The notes below the pieces were generated by a model. The model saw only the letters and a program-made list of their open reading frames with translations, made no database searches and was not told where the DNA came from. From assembly GCA_024235695.1 (NCBI GenBank), contig JACKLX010000001.1:310001-374000 (forward strand): a stretch of DNA of 64,000 bases. The letters run 5' to 3'. A program made the translations under genes and the position numbers. Of the stretch, positions 52,478 to 64,000 are shown piece after piece; positions within the stretch are counted from its first letter, which is position 1, and each line of letters starts with the position of its first letter. The stretch comes from Accumulibacter sp. (lineage in GTDB: Bacteria > Pseudomonadota > Gammaproteobacteria > Burkholderiales > Rhodocyclaceae).

Positions 52478-53311
52478 TCAGCCGGGCGCGCCGCTGGCAG
52501 AATCGCTGCCGGCCAGCGTCCGCAGCACTTCGCCGGCGGCCAGCAGGCCGAAGGCGGCGGTGACGCAAACCGACGAGCCGAAGCCGGCGCAGTTCAGGCC
52601 GCTCGAAGCGCATGCTGGCTCGCCGGCCGAGGCGGGCGCCGGGTAGCGTAGCGGTTCGCTGGAGAACACCGCCGTTATTCCGAACTTCTTCTTCGGCTCG
52701 CGGGTGAACGCGTACTCGCGGCGCAACAGCGAACGTACCCTGGCGAGCAGTGGATCCTGGATGCTGAAAGCAAGATCGGCGATCTGGATGCGCGTCGGGT
52801 CGACCTGGCCGCCGGCGCCGCCGGCGGTGATCAGCGGCGTGCCGCGACGTCGCGACCAGGCGATCATCGCTGCCTTGGTACGCACCTGGTCGATGGCGTC
52901 CAGCACCTGATCGAACGCGCCGCCGAGGATGGTATCGACGTTCTCGGGAGTGACGAAGTCCTCGACCTCGGTAACCACGCAAGCGGGATTGATGGCGTGA
53001 ATCCGTTGCGCCATGGCGCCGACCTTGGCCTTGCCGAATTCACCGTCGAGTGCGTGTACCTGACGGTTGACGTTGGACTCGTTGATCATGTCCAGATCGA
53101 TCAGGGTGATGTGACCGATCGCCGAACGCGCCAGCGCCTCGGCAGCCCACGAACCGACGCCGCCGATGCCGACGATGGCGACATGAGAACGCTGGAACCG
53201 TTGCAGCGCAGCCGCCCCGTAGAGCCGCGCGATGCCGCCGAAACGACGCTCCGGATCAGCAGCCGGCAGCGTCGCGGCCGCTGCCGCCAGAGGCAGGGTG
53301 GAGTCGCTCAT
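52478..53311 (-). CDS. tcdA: tRNA threonylcarbamoyladenosine dehydratase TcdA (CsdL)
   Basis: TcdA is an E1-like enzyme that cyclises t6A37 to ct6A. The 277-residue product has RFGGIARLYGAAALQRFQRS, the ATP-binding GIGGVGSWAAEALARSAIGH, DLDMINESNVNRQ and GKAKVGAMAQRIHAINPA. ATG 53311 overlaps the stop of the upstream HD-GYP-like gene (ATGA). tsaD, which makes the precursor, is also in the window. No csdA/csdE sulfur genes are adjacent. Confidence 0.93.
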   Translation of the reverse strand: MSDSTLPLAAAAATLPAADPERRFGGIARLYGAAALQRFQRSHVAIVGIGGVGSWAAEALARSAIGHITLIDLDMINESNVNRQVHALDGEFGKAKVGAMAQRIHAINPACVVTEVEDFVTPENVDTILGGAFDQVLDAIDQVRTKAAMIAWSRRRGTPLITAGGAGGQVDPTRIQIADLAFSIQDPLLARVRSLLRREYAFTREPKKKFGITAVFSSEPLRYPAPASAGEPACASSGLNCAGFGSSVCVTAAFGLLAAGEVLRTLAGSDSASGAPG

Positions 53312-54405
53312 CGTGCTTCGACGGTACGCCGGATCACCTGGTTGAAGGGTTCGATCCATTCGCCGGAAAATTGCTTGTCACAGGCGTTGATCTCGGCGAT
53401 GGCCCGCAGCACCGAGCGGTTGCGGCCACGGTTGATGTGTTTCAGCATCACCGCCTCGAAGGCGTCGACGATCGCCAGCAGCCGCGCGCCGGCACAGATC
53501 TGCGTCGTCCCCAGGGCCGCCGGGTAGCCCTTGCCGCCGGGCGCTTCGTGGTGCTGCGCGACCATTTCGGCGGCGGCCGTCCAGCCGCTCATGCGCGACA
53601 GCAGGCCGGCGGCGTAGCCCGGATGCGCGCGCAGGCTTTCCTTCTCCTCCGGGCTCATCTCGCTGGCCTTCAACCACACCGACTCGGCCAGAAACATCAT
53701 GCCGACATCGTGCATATACACGGCCGCCTCGAGTTGTACCGGGTCGATCGGGTCGCCGGCAATCTGATTGGTTTCCAGCGCCAGGCGCAGGATGCGTGTC
53801 GTGCGGCCCTTGAACAGCGGTGATCTGGCCTCGAACTGGTTGGCGAGCCCGAGAAAGAAACGCAGGTCCTCGGCAGCCTGCGATTTCGAGCCGCTGCGTA
53901 AGCCCGACACCCGCCCGCGGGTGGTCATCGACGCCGCAAACACCGGCCGGAAGCCGGTGACCGCCTCGAATACCTCGGCTGCGCATTCGTCGAGTTGCGA
54001 GCGTTCCGCCATGGCCAGCCGCTCGAGCCCGTCGACCAATGGCGCGAGCTGCAGGTTGTCGAGTCCCTCGCCGTTGGCGAGCCTGGCCATTGCCAGCTCC
54101 AGGCGATCGACGGTCAGCAGGATGGTCTCGGCAATCTGCTCGCTGAACCGCAGATCGTTGCTGCGGACGCGGGCGAGGACGGTTTCGATCGGGTGCACGA
54201 CGGCCACCGCCAGATCGATGTTGCACAAGGCCGCATCACCCTTGACGTTGTGCAGGGCGCGGAACAGGCTGCCGATCACCTCACGCTCACCCGGACTGGT
54301 TCGCAGGCGGGCGACATCGCGCTCGATGGTCGGCGCGTGTTCGCGCAGCGCGTCGATGAAATCCTGCAGCGCCTCCCGGTCGGCAATCATCGACACGCCA
54401 CTCAT
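53308..54405 (-). CDS. Hpt-like domain joined to an HD-GYP-like phosphohydrolase domain
   Basis: A 365-residue protein. Residues about 10-110 have the histidine phosphotransfer pattern with H52 in LHNVKGDAAL. Residues about 180-350 look like HD-GYP: HD at 232-233 (YMHDVGMM), RAHPGYAAGLL, HH 285-286 (QHHEAPGGKGYP) and D in AIVDAFEAV. Deviations from HD-GYP: the first metal histidine position is GRTTRIL, HDxGK reads HDVGM, and HHExxDGxGYP reads HHEAPGGKGYP. c-di-GMP hydrolysis is therefore uncertain. ATG 54405 is chosen; an alternative is five codons in. Confidence 0.8.
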   Translation of the reverse strand: MSGVSMIADREALQDFIDALREHAPTIERDVARLRTSPGEREVIGSLFRALHNVKGDAALCNIDLAVAVVHPIETVLARVRSNDLRFSEQIAETILLTVDRLELAMARLANGEGLDNLQLAPLVDGLERLAMAERSQLDECAAEVFEAVTGFRPVFAASMTTRGRVSGLRSGSKSQAAEDLRFFLGLANQFEARSPLFKGRTTRILRLALETNQIAGDPIDPVQLEAAVYMHDVGMMFLAESVWLKASEMSPEEKESLRAHPGYAAGLLSRMSGWTAAAEMVAQHHEAPGGKGYPAALGTTQICAGARLLAIVDAFEAVMLKHINRGRNRSVLRAIAEINACDKQFSGEWIEPFNQVIRRTVEAR

Positions 54406-54655
54406 CCGTCCATCCACGACGCACCCCCCGCGACAGTTCTGCCGCCGAGTGTACCGGAAAGCCGGATGGCTGTTCGCGTCGCTGACTGACGGCGCTCGCA
54501 AGCCGCCGACGGCATCGCCCGTGCGAGCCGTCGATCGCTATGCCAGACGCGTTGGTGGTCGGGGCCGGAGAGGCAGATGGCATAATGCACGGAATTGGCC
54601 CTTTTCGCCGCACGCTGGGCTAAACTGCGCGTTTTAGCGTTGATGAGGAACTACG

Positions 54656-55000
54656 ATGCCAATTGTCACCACCCCCAGCGGTCTCCAGATTGAAGACATA
54701 ATCGCCGGCAGTGGTCCCATGGCAATGTCTGGTCAGCACGTCATCGTGCATTACACCGGCTGGCTGGCGGACGGCAAGAAATTCGATTCGAGCGTCGATC
54801 GCAACGAACCCTTCCGCTTCGCACTCGACGGGCGGCACGTCATCGCCGGCTGGGAAGAAGGCGTCCCAGGGATGTGTGTGGGTGGCGTGCGCCGCCTGGT
54901 CATCCCGCCGGATCTCGCCTACGGTGCGCGTGGCGCCGGCCAACTGATCCCGCCGCATGCCAAGATCACCTTCGAGATCGAGTTGCTCGATATTGCTTGA
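54656..55000 (+). CDS. FKBP-type peptidyl-prolyl cis-trans isomerase
   Basis: A 114-residue single-domain [45 protein letters not shown] and [20 protein letters not shown] are the canonical ligand-pocket segments. No signal peptide, so cytoplasmic. TGAGGAAC precedes the start. The next gene follows after 3 bp, so they are probably co-transcribed. Confidence 0.95.
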   Translation: MPIVTTPSGLQIEDIIAGSGPMAMSGQHVIVHYTGWLADGKKFDSSVDRNEPFRFALDGRHVIAGWEEGVPGMCVGGVRRLVIPPDLAYGARGAGQLIPPHAKITFEIELLDIA

Positions 55001-55003
55001 GCG

Positions 55004-55942
55004 ATGGCCGATCGGCCACGCAAGACGTTGAAGCTGCCGCCCGGTACGCGGCCGGCCGCGGCCAGTGCAGGTGGCGAACGCCAGGCGTCGCCGACCCCGT
55101 CCGCTGCTGTTGATTCGCCGCCGCTCCGGCGCGGGCGCGCGCCGGAGCGGCCGGTGGCCGTGCCGCGGTCGACAAGCTCGACGACCAACGCTCAGCCGAT
55201 CACCGGTTCTGCCCGGACCGGTGTTCGGGTCTCGAAGCTGATGGCTGAACGCGGCTTGTGTTCGCGCCGCAATGCCGACGAGTACATCGCCCGCGGTTGG
55301 GTTCTGGTCGACGGGCGACGGGTCAGCGAACTGGGAAGCCGCGCCGACCCGGCGGCGGTGATCACCCTCGACAAGCAGGGACAGGCGGACCAGCGGAGTC
55401 GCCTGACGATCCTCCTGCACAAGCCGGTTGGCTACGTCTCGGGTCAGCCCGAGCCCGGCTGCACGCCGGCGGTCGCCCTGATTCGAGCGGAGAACCAGTT
55501 GCGCACGTCCGATACGCCGGCGTTCAGCCCGGCGTGCCTGCGGGGGCTGGCGCCGGCCGGCCGGCTCGACATCGATTCGACCGGCCTGCTGGTACTGACC
55601 CAGGACGGGCGCGTTGCGCGCCAGCTGATCGGCGAGGACTCGCGGGTCGACAAGGAGTATCTGGTGCGTGTCGAAGGTCATCTCGACGCGCGCGGTCTGG
55701 CGCTGCTCAATCACGGGCTCAGCCTCGACGAGCGCAAGCTGAAGCCGGCCAGGGTCGAGTGGCTGAACGACGATCAGCTCCGCTTCACCCTTCGCGAAGG
55801 CAGAAAACGACAGATCCGGCGGATGTGCGAGCTGGTCGGACTGCGCGTCAGCGGCCTCAAGAGGGTCCGTGTCGGCGCCGTCAGGCTGGCCGATCTGCCG
55901 CTCGGCCAATGGCGCTTTCTGCGGCCGGATGAGGCGTTTTGA
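55004..55942 (+). CDS. RluF/RsuA-family rRNA pseudouridine synthase
   Basis: A 312-residue protein. A low-complexity basic N-terminus (about 1-65) precedes an S4 RNA-binding domain ([20 protein letters not shown]). The catalytic domain follows, with [18 protein letters not shown] (catalytic Asp in RLD) and [20 protein letters not shown]. The target is probably 23S rRNA in the RluF group (E. coli U2604), but RluB/RluE cannot be excluded. It is 3 bp after the FKBP gene. Confidence 0.9.
   Translation: MADRPRKTLKLPPGTRPAAASAGGERQASPTPSAAVDSPPLRRGRAPERPVAVPRSTSSTTNAQPITGSARTGVRVSKLMAERGLCSRRNADEYIARGWVLVDGRRVSELGSRADPAAVITLDKQGQADQRSRLTILLHKPVGYVSGQPEPGCTPAVALIRAENQLRTSDTPAFSPACLRGLAPAGRLDIDSTGLLVLTQDGRVARQLIGEDSRVDKEYLVRVEGHLDARGLALLNHGLSLDERKLKPARVEWLNDDQLRFTLREGRKRQIRRMCELVGLRVSGLKRVRVGAVRLADLPLGQWRFLRPDEAF
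55120..55151. repeat. Perfect 13-bp inverted repeat in the pseudouridine synthase linker
   Basis: GCCGCTCCGGCGC (55120-55132) and GCGCCGGAGCGGC (55139-55151) flank six bases. It lies in DNA coding the disordered basic N-terminus. Confidence 0.85.
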
Positions 55943-56006
55943 CGGCGTTCAAGCGTATCGCCAGCGCCGCCCTGGCGCGCGTGAAGAGCAGGGAGGAGGG
56001 AACGAC

Positions 56007-57416
56007 ATGAGCAAGGCTACTGCGGTTGGCCAGGGTCGTGACCCGGCATGCGCAACGTCGGCGAAGCGGCTTGTCGAGGCGATGCCGATTCCGATGTTCG
56101 TTCTTGACGACCGCCATCGTGTTGTCCACTGGAACCTGGCGTGCGAGAAGCTCACCGGCATCCCGGCCGACTCGCTGATCGGCACGACCCGAGCATGGTC
56201 GGCTTTCTATCCGGCCGAGCGGCCGGTGATGGCCGAGCTCGCGCTGAGCGGTTGCCGGATCGACGATCTCGAACGGCACTACGCCGGGAAGTATCGTGCC
56301 TCGGCGCTGATCGATGGCGGCTGGGACGTCGAGGATTTCTTCCCGCAAATGCCCGCTGGCGGCAAGTGGCTGGCGTTCACCGCGGCGGCGCTGCGCGACC
56401 ACAAGGGCCGCATCGTCGGTGCCGTCCAGACGATGCGTGACGTGACGGCGCAACGCGAGGCCGAGCGGGCAGCCCGCGACGGTGCCGTGCTGTTATCGGA
56501 GATCGTCCAGGGTTGCCCGGTGCCGATGTTCGTGATCGATGCCGAACACCGTGTCACCCACTGGAATCGCGCCTGCGAGTCGATCGTCGGCGCGCCGGCC
56601 GAAACGATGATCGGTTCCCGACAGCAGTGGCAGCCGTTCTATGCCCGGCCGCGACCGGTGATGGCCGATTTGGTGCTCGACGCCGCCAACGGCGAGATCG
56701 AGAAGTTCTACGCCGGCAAGTTCCACCCGTCACCGCTGATCGCGGGTGCCTGGGAAGCCACCGACTATTTCCCGCAGTTTCCCGGTGGCGGGCGCTGGTT
56801 GTATTTCACCGCCGCGCCCCTGCACGGTGCCGACGGCGAGGTTCGTGGCGCGGTCGAGACACTGCAGGACATCAGCAAGCAGAAACAGTACGCGGCCGAG
56901 CTGGAAGCGCGCGCGCGGCAGGACCCGCTGACCGGCCTCGCCAACCGGATGGTGCTCGAGGAGCGCCTCAAGCTGGCGCTATCGCAGGCGGCGCGCCACA
57001 AGCGGTTGCTGGCGCTCGCCTTCATGGACCTCGATCGCTTCAAGCCGATCAATGATCAACTGGGGCACGCCGTCGGCGACGCCCTGCTGGTCGAACTCGC
57101 CAGGCGTCTGACGGCGACGGTTCGCGAAGCCGACACGGTCGCCCGGGTCGGCGGCGACGAGTTCGTGATCGTGCTCTCCGACCCCGAATCGCTAGACGCC
57201 GTTGAATACGTCGTACGCCGCATCATCGATGTCGTTCGCCAGCCGTTCCAGCTGCCGCAGGGCTGTGTTGAGGTCGGCTGCAGCGTCGGCATCGCCCTCT
57301 ATCCGGAGCACAGCGGTGATCAGGGAAGCCTGCTGCGCGATGCCGACGCGGCGATGTATCGTGCCAAGACCGCCGGCCGCAACGGCTACAGCATCCACTC
57401 CCGACACGCCAGCTAG
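56007..57416 (+). CDS. Double-PAS diguanylate cyclase
   Basis: A 469-residue protein. Two similar PAS domains (about 20-150 and 165-290) share the unusual motif RPVMAxLxLS/D...FYxxK...LIxGxWxxxDFFPQ. The first has PIPMFVLDDRHRVVHWNLAC, the second PVPMFVIDAEHRVTHWNRAC. A GGDEF domain follows with GGDEF at 382-386 and the RxxD inhibitory site (READ) five residues ahead. No signal peptide. ATG 56007 follows GGGAGGAGGG; the longer upstream frame overlaps the pseudouridine synthase. Confidence 0.93.
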   Translation: MSKATAVGQGRDPACATSAKRLVEAMPIPMFVLDDRHRVVHWNLACEKLTGIPADSLIGTTRAWSAFYPAERPVMAELALSGCRIDDLERHYAGKYRASALIDGGWDVEDFFPQMPAGGKWLAFTAAALRDHKGRIVGAVQTMRDVTAQREAERAARDGAVLLSEIVQGCPVPMFVIDAEHRVTHWNRACESIVGAPAETMIGSRQQWQPFYARPRPVMADLVLDAANGEIEKFYAGKFHPSPLIAGAWEATDYFPQFPGGGRWLYFTAAPLHGADGEVRGAVETLQDISKQKQYAAELEARARQDPLTGLANRMVLEERLKLALSQAARHKRLLALAFMDLDRFKPINDQLGHAVGDALLVELARRLTATVREADTVARVGGDEFVIVLSDPESLDAVEYVVRRIIDVVRQPFQLPQGCVEVGCSVGIALYPEHSGDQGSLLRDADAAMYRAKTAGRNGYSIHSRHAS

Positions 57417-57425
57417 GAGAAGGCC

Positions 57426-57905
57426 ATGTTCGGTTTCTTTGCGTCGCCGCCGTTTCATGATCCGCAACTTGGCGAGCTGCTGCGCGCTCGCGGACACTGG
57501 CGCGGGTCGATCACCGTCAGTCCCTACAGCACTGTACCGCTGGTGCTTGTCGGCGCGCGCAGCGAACCCGATGCGCAGGCCGTGCAGGTCGCCCGGCAAG
57601 TCGCCACGAGCTTTGACCGCTGGCGCCCGATCATCGAGGAGGCGCTGTTCGAGCACTACCAGCCCTATGCCGAATCGCTTGCCGCGGGCGAGTTGCCGGC
57701 CGCCGACGGGGCGGTTGCCCGTCTCAAGGTGGCCAGTGAGGTCTGGCCGCAGGTTTCGCTGATCTACGTCGCCGTGACGCCGCTGGACGGCGTGCTGACC
57801 ACTGAACTGGCCTACGCCACGAGCTGGGACGAAGAGCACACGCTCGGCGCCCGTTTTCAGGCCGACACCTTCATCGAGCTGTGTGGCAGCGTCCTGCCGC
57901 CGTAA
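57426..57905 (+). CDS. Conserved hypothetical protein after the PAS-GGDEF gene
   Basis: A 159-residue soluble protein beginning MFGFFASPPFHDPQLGELLR and ending GARFQADTFIELCGSVLPP. The W-DEEHTLGARF segment recalls small soluble domain proteins of the DUF6985/YoyC kind, but I do not assign a family firmly. It follows the double-PAS gene by 9 bp and AGGAGAAGGCC precedes its start. It converges with murB. Confidence 0.75.
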   Translation: MFGFFASPPFHDPQLGELLRARGHWRGSITVSPYSTVPLVLVGARSEPDAQAVQVARQVATSFDRWRPIIEEALFEHYQPYAESLAAGELPAADGAVARLKVASEVWPQVSLIYVAVTPLDGVLTTELAYATSWDEEHTLGARFQADTFIELCGSVLPP

Positions 57906-57929
57906 GCACCCTGCCGGCCAGCGCCTGGC

Positions 57930-58976
57930 TCAGAGGAAGATCGGTTCGGGAGTCAGCTCGACGCCGAAGCACTGGCTGACGTCGGCCTGCACCGCTCGCG
58001 CCAGGGCGATCACTTCGGCGCCGTGCGCGCCGCCGCGATTGACCAGCACCAGCGCCTGGCGCTCATACATCCCGACGCGGCCGAGGTCGCGTCCTTTCCA
58101 GCCGCTCCGCTCGATCAGCCAGGCGGCGGCCAGCTTGACGCTGCCGTCCGGCTGCGGGTAGCGAGGCAGTTCGGGGTGCGCCGTCGCCAATCGCTCGGCA
58201 AGCGACCCGCTGACCCGCGGGTTGTGGAAGAAGCTGCCGGCGTTGGGCAGCGTCGCCGGGTCGGGGAGTTTTCGGCGGCGGATGGCGATCACCGCCTCGG
58301 CGATCTGCCGGGCACTCGGGCTGGCGAGCTGCCGGCGTTCGAGTTCGGCGGCTAGCTCGGCGTAGCGGGTTCGCGCTTGCCAGCGCCTGGGCAGGCGTAA
58401 ACTCACATGGGTGATCAGCCGCTGCCCATCGAGGTGCCAGCCCTGCTGCTTGAAGACGCTGTCGCGATAGCCGAAGCGGCAGCCGGCGTGGTCGAGCGGT
58501 ACTGGCTTGCCGGTCAGCGTGTCGACGCTTTCGAGTGACAGCAAGCGATCGGCCATTTCCAGCCCGTAGGCACCGATGTTCTGGATCGGTGCCGCGCCGA
58601 CCGTCCCCGGAATCAGTGCCAGGTTCTCGAGCCCCGGCCAGCCCTGCGCCAGCGTCCACATCACCAGTTGATGCCAGTCCTCGCCGGCGCCGACGCGTAC
58701 CACCCAGGCGTCGTCGTTCTCTTCGACCAGCTGGCGACCGCCAATCGCCACCTTCATCACCAGGCCGTCGAAGTCGCCGGTCAGGACCAGATTGCTGCCG
58801 GCACCGATGACGAAGCGGCGCATCGTCCGCAGCGCCGGCTCCCTGGCCAGCATCGCCAGTTGCGCGGTGGACTTCAGCTCGGCGAAATACGCGGCGCGGC
58901 CCGGCAGCGCCAGCGTCGTTCGCGCCGCGAGGTCGACGTCACGTTCGACGAAGTCTGGCAGCGATCGCGCAGTCAT
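57930..58976 (-). CDS. murB: UDP-N-acetylenolpyruvoylglucosamine reductase MurB
   Basis: MurB reduces UDP-GlcNAc-enolpyruvate to UDP-MurNAc in peptidoglycan synthesis. The 348-residue product has [40 protein letters not shown] (FAD-binding) and [17 protein letters not shown]. The serine in AGSFF is catalytic. This is a type I MurB. It lies 21 bp downstream of metH on the same strand. Confidence 0.97.
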   Translation of the reverse strand: MTARSLPDFVERDVDLAARTTLALPGRAAYFAELKSTAQLAMLAREPALRTMRRFVIGAGSNLVLTGDFDGLVMKVAIGGRQLVEENDDAWVVRVGAGEDWHQLVMWTLAQGWPGLENLALIPGTVGAAPIQNIGAYGLEMADRLLSLESVDTLTGKPVPLDHAGCRFGYRDSVFKQQGWHLDGQRLITHVSLRLPRRWQARTRYAELAAELERRQLASPSARQIAEAVIAIRRRKLPDPATLPNAGSFFHNPRVSGSLAERLATAHPELPRYPQPDGSVKLAAAWLIERSGWKGRDLGRVGMYERQALVLVNRGGAHGAEVIALARAVQADVSQCFGVELTPEPIFL

Positions 58977-58997
58977 CGCGGGTCTCCGGCCACCCTT

Positions 58998-62696
<3,699 letters not shown>

Positions 62697-62732
62697 GGCT
62701 ATCCCTTGTTGGCTGCTGCGGCGCCGCACAAA

Positions 62733-62764
62733 CAAAAAACCCGTCGGCGCAAAGCTCGACGGGT
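62733..62764 (-). terminator. Intrinsic terminator in the metH leader
   Basis: On the minus strand ACCCGTCG (62764-62757) pairs with CGACGGGT (62746-62739) and is followed by six T. It begins 12 nt after the 3' end of the SAM-II element and 37 nt before the metH ATG, so it is the likely expression platform. Confidence 0.9.
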
Positions 62765-62775
62765 CTCGGTGTGGG

Positions 62776-62833
62776 CCTCGCTTTAGCGGAATTTTTAACG
62801 CGCCCGCAATCTGTTTACGTCAAATCGGCGCGA
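62776..62833 (-). ncRNA. SAM-II riboswitch
   Basis: The minus strand contains the SAM-II consensus: CGCGCC-GATTTGAC (about 62832-62819), ATTGC-GGGCGCG (about 62810-62799) and AAAAATTCCGCTAAA (about 62796-62782). The stem CGCGCC/GGCGCG (P1) is intact, and the 3' GCTAAA...AGG element for the pseudoknot is present. It binds S-adenosylmethionine and represses methionine genes. It sits between the promoter and the terminator of metH. Confidence 0.88.
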
Positions 62834-62860
62834 ACCCGTCACAAGAACAGGCAGGCCGCA

Positions 62861-62889
62861 AATCTACCCGCGCCGGAATGGCTTGTCAA
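62861..62889 (-). promoter_or_regulatory. Sigma-70 promoter of metH
   Basis: On the minus strand a perfect -35 TTGACA (62889-62884) and -10 TAGATT (62866-62861) are 17 bp apart. The expected transcript start is about 20 bp before the riboswitch. Confidence 0.8.
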
Positions 62890-63027
62890 GGCAGCGGCAA
62901 TTCGCGCTCTGCCCGGGCATTCAGGGAACAGCACACGGTTTGCTCGGGACATCGCGTTGACGTACAGTGAGCGCCCCGCGTGCCGCGGCCGCGGCACCGG
63001 CAACGTCCTCCTCGACTGTCCATCGGC

Positions 63028-63936
63028 ATGCCCTGGAAACACTGGTCTTCCGAAAGCCTCGGCATAGCGCTGGCGATCCTTGCCGCTTTCGGCTTCTCCT
63101 TCAAGGCGATTTTCGTCAAGCTCGCCTACGCTGTCCCGCAGGCGGTGCCGGTCGATGCCATCACCCTGCTGTCGCTTCGGATGCTGTTCGCGCTGCCGTT
63201 TTTCGTCGTCATCGGTCTGCACGCCAGCCGCGCGGCGCCGCCGCTGTCGCGTGGCGACTGGTTGACGCTCAGCGCCCTCGGCCTGCTCGGTTACTACGGC
63301 GCGAGCATCCTCGACTTCATCGGCCTGGGCTATATCAGCGCCGGCCTCGAGCGCTTGATCCTGTTTACCTATCCGACGCTGACCGTGCTGATCGGCGTCG
63401 TCTTCATGGGCAAGACGCTGCGCGCGCGCGAGGTCGGCGCGCTTCTCCTCTCCTATGCCGGAATCGGCCTGGTCTTTTTCCATGACCTCGAGTTTGCCGG
63501 GGAACCGCGCGCCGTGCTGCTCGGCGCCGCCTTCGTCTTTGCGTCGTCGCTGTCTTACGCGCTGTATCTCGCGGGCAGCGGCGAGATGATCCAGCGGCTC
63601 GGTTCGGCGCGCTTCACGGCGCTGGCGATGCTGGTATCGGTGCTGGCGACCGAGCTGCACTTCTTCGCCAGCCGGCCGCTGTCGGCATTGCGGCAGCCGC
63701 CGGCGATATACGGCTACGGAGCGGCGATGGCGATCCTCTCGACCGTTCTGCCGGTGTTCCTGCAATCGGCGGCGATTCGTCGCATCGGCGCTGGCCGGTC
63801 GGTGATGATCGGCACGCTCGGGCCGATGCTGACCATCGCTTTCGCCTGGTTGCTGCTCGATGAACCGCTGTCGCTGGTTCAGCTGGCCGGTGCCGCACTG
63901 GTGCTGGCCGGCGTCTGGTTGATTTCGCGGCACTGA
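63028..63936 (+). CDS. DMT superfamily (EamA) exporter
   Basis: A 302-residue protein with ten predicted membrane helices in two EamA halves: LAILAAFGFSFKAIFVKLAY...LERLILFTYPTLTVLIGVV and the second ending LTIAFAWLLLDEPLSLVQLA. Such proteins export amino acids, purines or drugs; substrate unknown. ATG 63028 gives MPWKHWSSESLGIALAIL; the 16 codons upstream look non-coding. It diverges from metH. Confidence 0.9.
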   Translation: MPWKHWSSESLGIALAILAAFGFSFKAIFVKLAYAVPQAVPVDAITLLSLRMLFALPFFVVIGLHASRAAPPLSRGDWLTLSALGLLGYYGASILDFIGLGYISAGLERLILFTYPTLTVLIGVVFMGKTLRAREVGALLLSYAGIGLVFFHDLEFAGEPRAVLLGAAFVFASSLSYALYLAGSGEMIQRLGSARFTALAMLVSVLATELHFFASRPLSALRQPPAIYGYGAAMAILSTVLPVFLQSAAIRRIGAGRSVMIGTLGPMLTIAFAWLLLDEPLSLVQLAGAALVLAGVWLISRH

Positions 63937-64000
63937 CCGCGCGCCGCTGCCGGTCCTGCCATCAATCGCCCCTGACCGATCGGCGGCGGCAGACTACCTG

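Overview
The window is a GC-rich (about 65 % by eye), densely coded bacterial chromosome segment. The gene set and order (rpmH-rnpA-yidD-yidC-mnmE, mnmG-rsmG-parA-parB-atpIBEFHAGDC, ubiE-Tim44-ubiJ, livKHMGF) are those of a betaproteobacterium. A Rhodocyclales-type organism such as Candidatus Accumulibacter fits well, but that name is an inference from content and style, not a database result. The segment is origin-proximal: dnaA runs off the left edge on the minus strand, and the dnaA-rpmH gap has a perfect DnaA box.

Layout. 1-4523: dnaA start, candidate oriC, then rpmH, rnpA, yidD, yidC and mnmE. 4583-15394: a block lying between mnmE and mnmG, with a tam-like methyltransferase, a TauE/SafE permease, a branched-chain amino acid ABC transporter (its LivM and LivG fused), a response regulator-TPR protein, and ahpC/ahpF behind a recognisable OxyR site. 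15650-27000: mnmG, rsmG, parA, parB and the complete nine-gene F1Fo ATP synthase operon, closed by a strong bidirectional terminator. 27019-35197 (minus strand): ubiJ, a Tim44-like protein, ubiE, a DUF971 protein, a large unknown with a PilZ-like C-terminus, a HIT protein and two CNNM/CBS proteins. 35836-40519: universal stress protein, Na/Pi cotransporter with PhoU-like tail, tsaD, plsY, folB.

40533-50473: an OprC/NosA-type copper TonB receptor with tandem FNR-like boxes upstream, a small outer-membrane-like protein, an M1 peptidase overlapping a ChaN-PDZ protein, a lone molybdopterin oxidoreductase, a TRIC-type membrane protein and an atypical tRNA-Thr. 50657-57905: signalling and RNA modification genes, namely two diguanylate cyclases, an Hpt/HD-GYP-like protein, tcdA, an FKBP and an RluF-like pseudouridine synthase. 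57930-63936: murB, metH under a SAM-II riboswitch followed by an intrinsic terminator, and a DMT exporter.

The genes are mostly housekeeping. No phage, insertion sequence, CRISPR array or defence island was seen. The most interesting signals are regulatory or structural: the SAM-II/terminator leader of metH, the OxyR site at ahpC, tandem FNR-like boxes before the copper receptor, very long perfect hairpins (one between atpD and atpC, two inside linker-coding DNA), and domain oddities such as the degenerate Hpt-HD-GYP protein.
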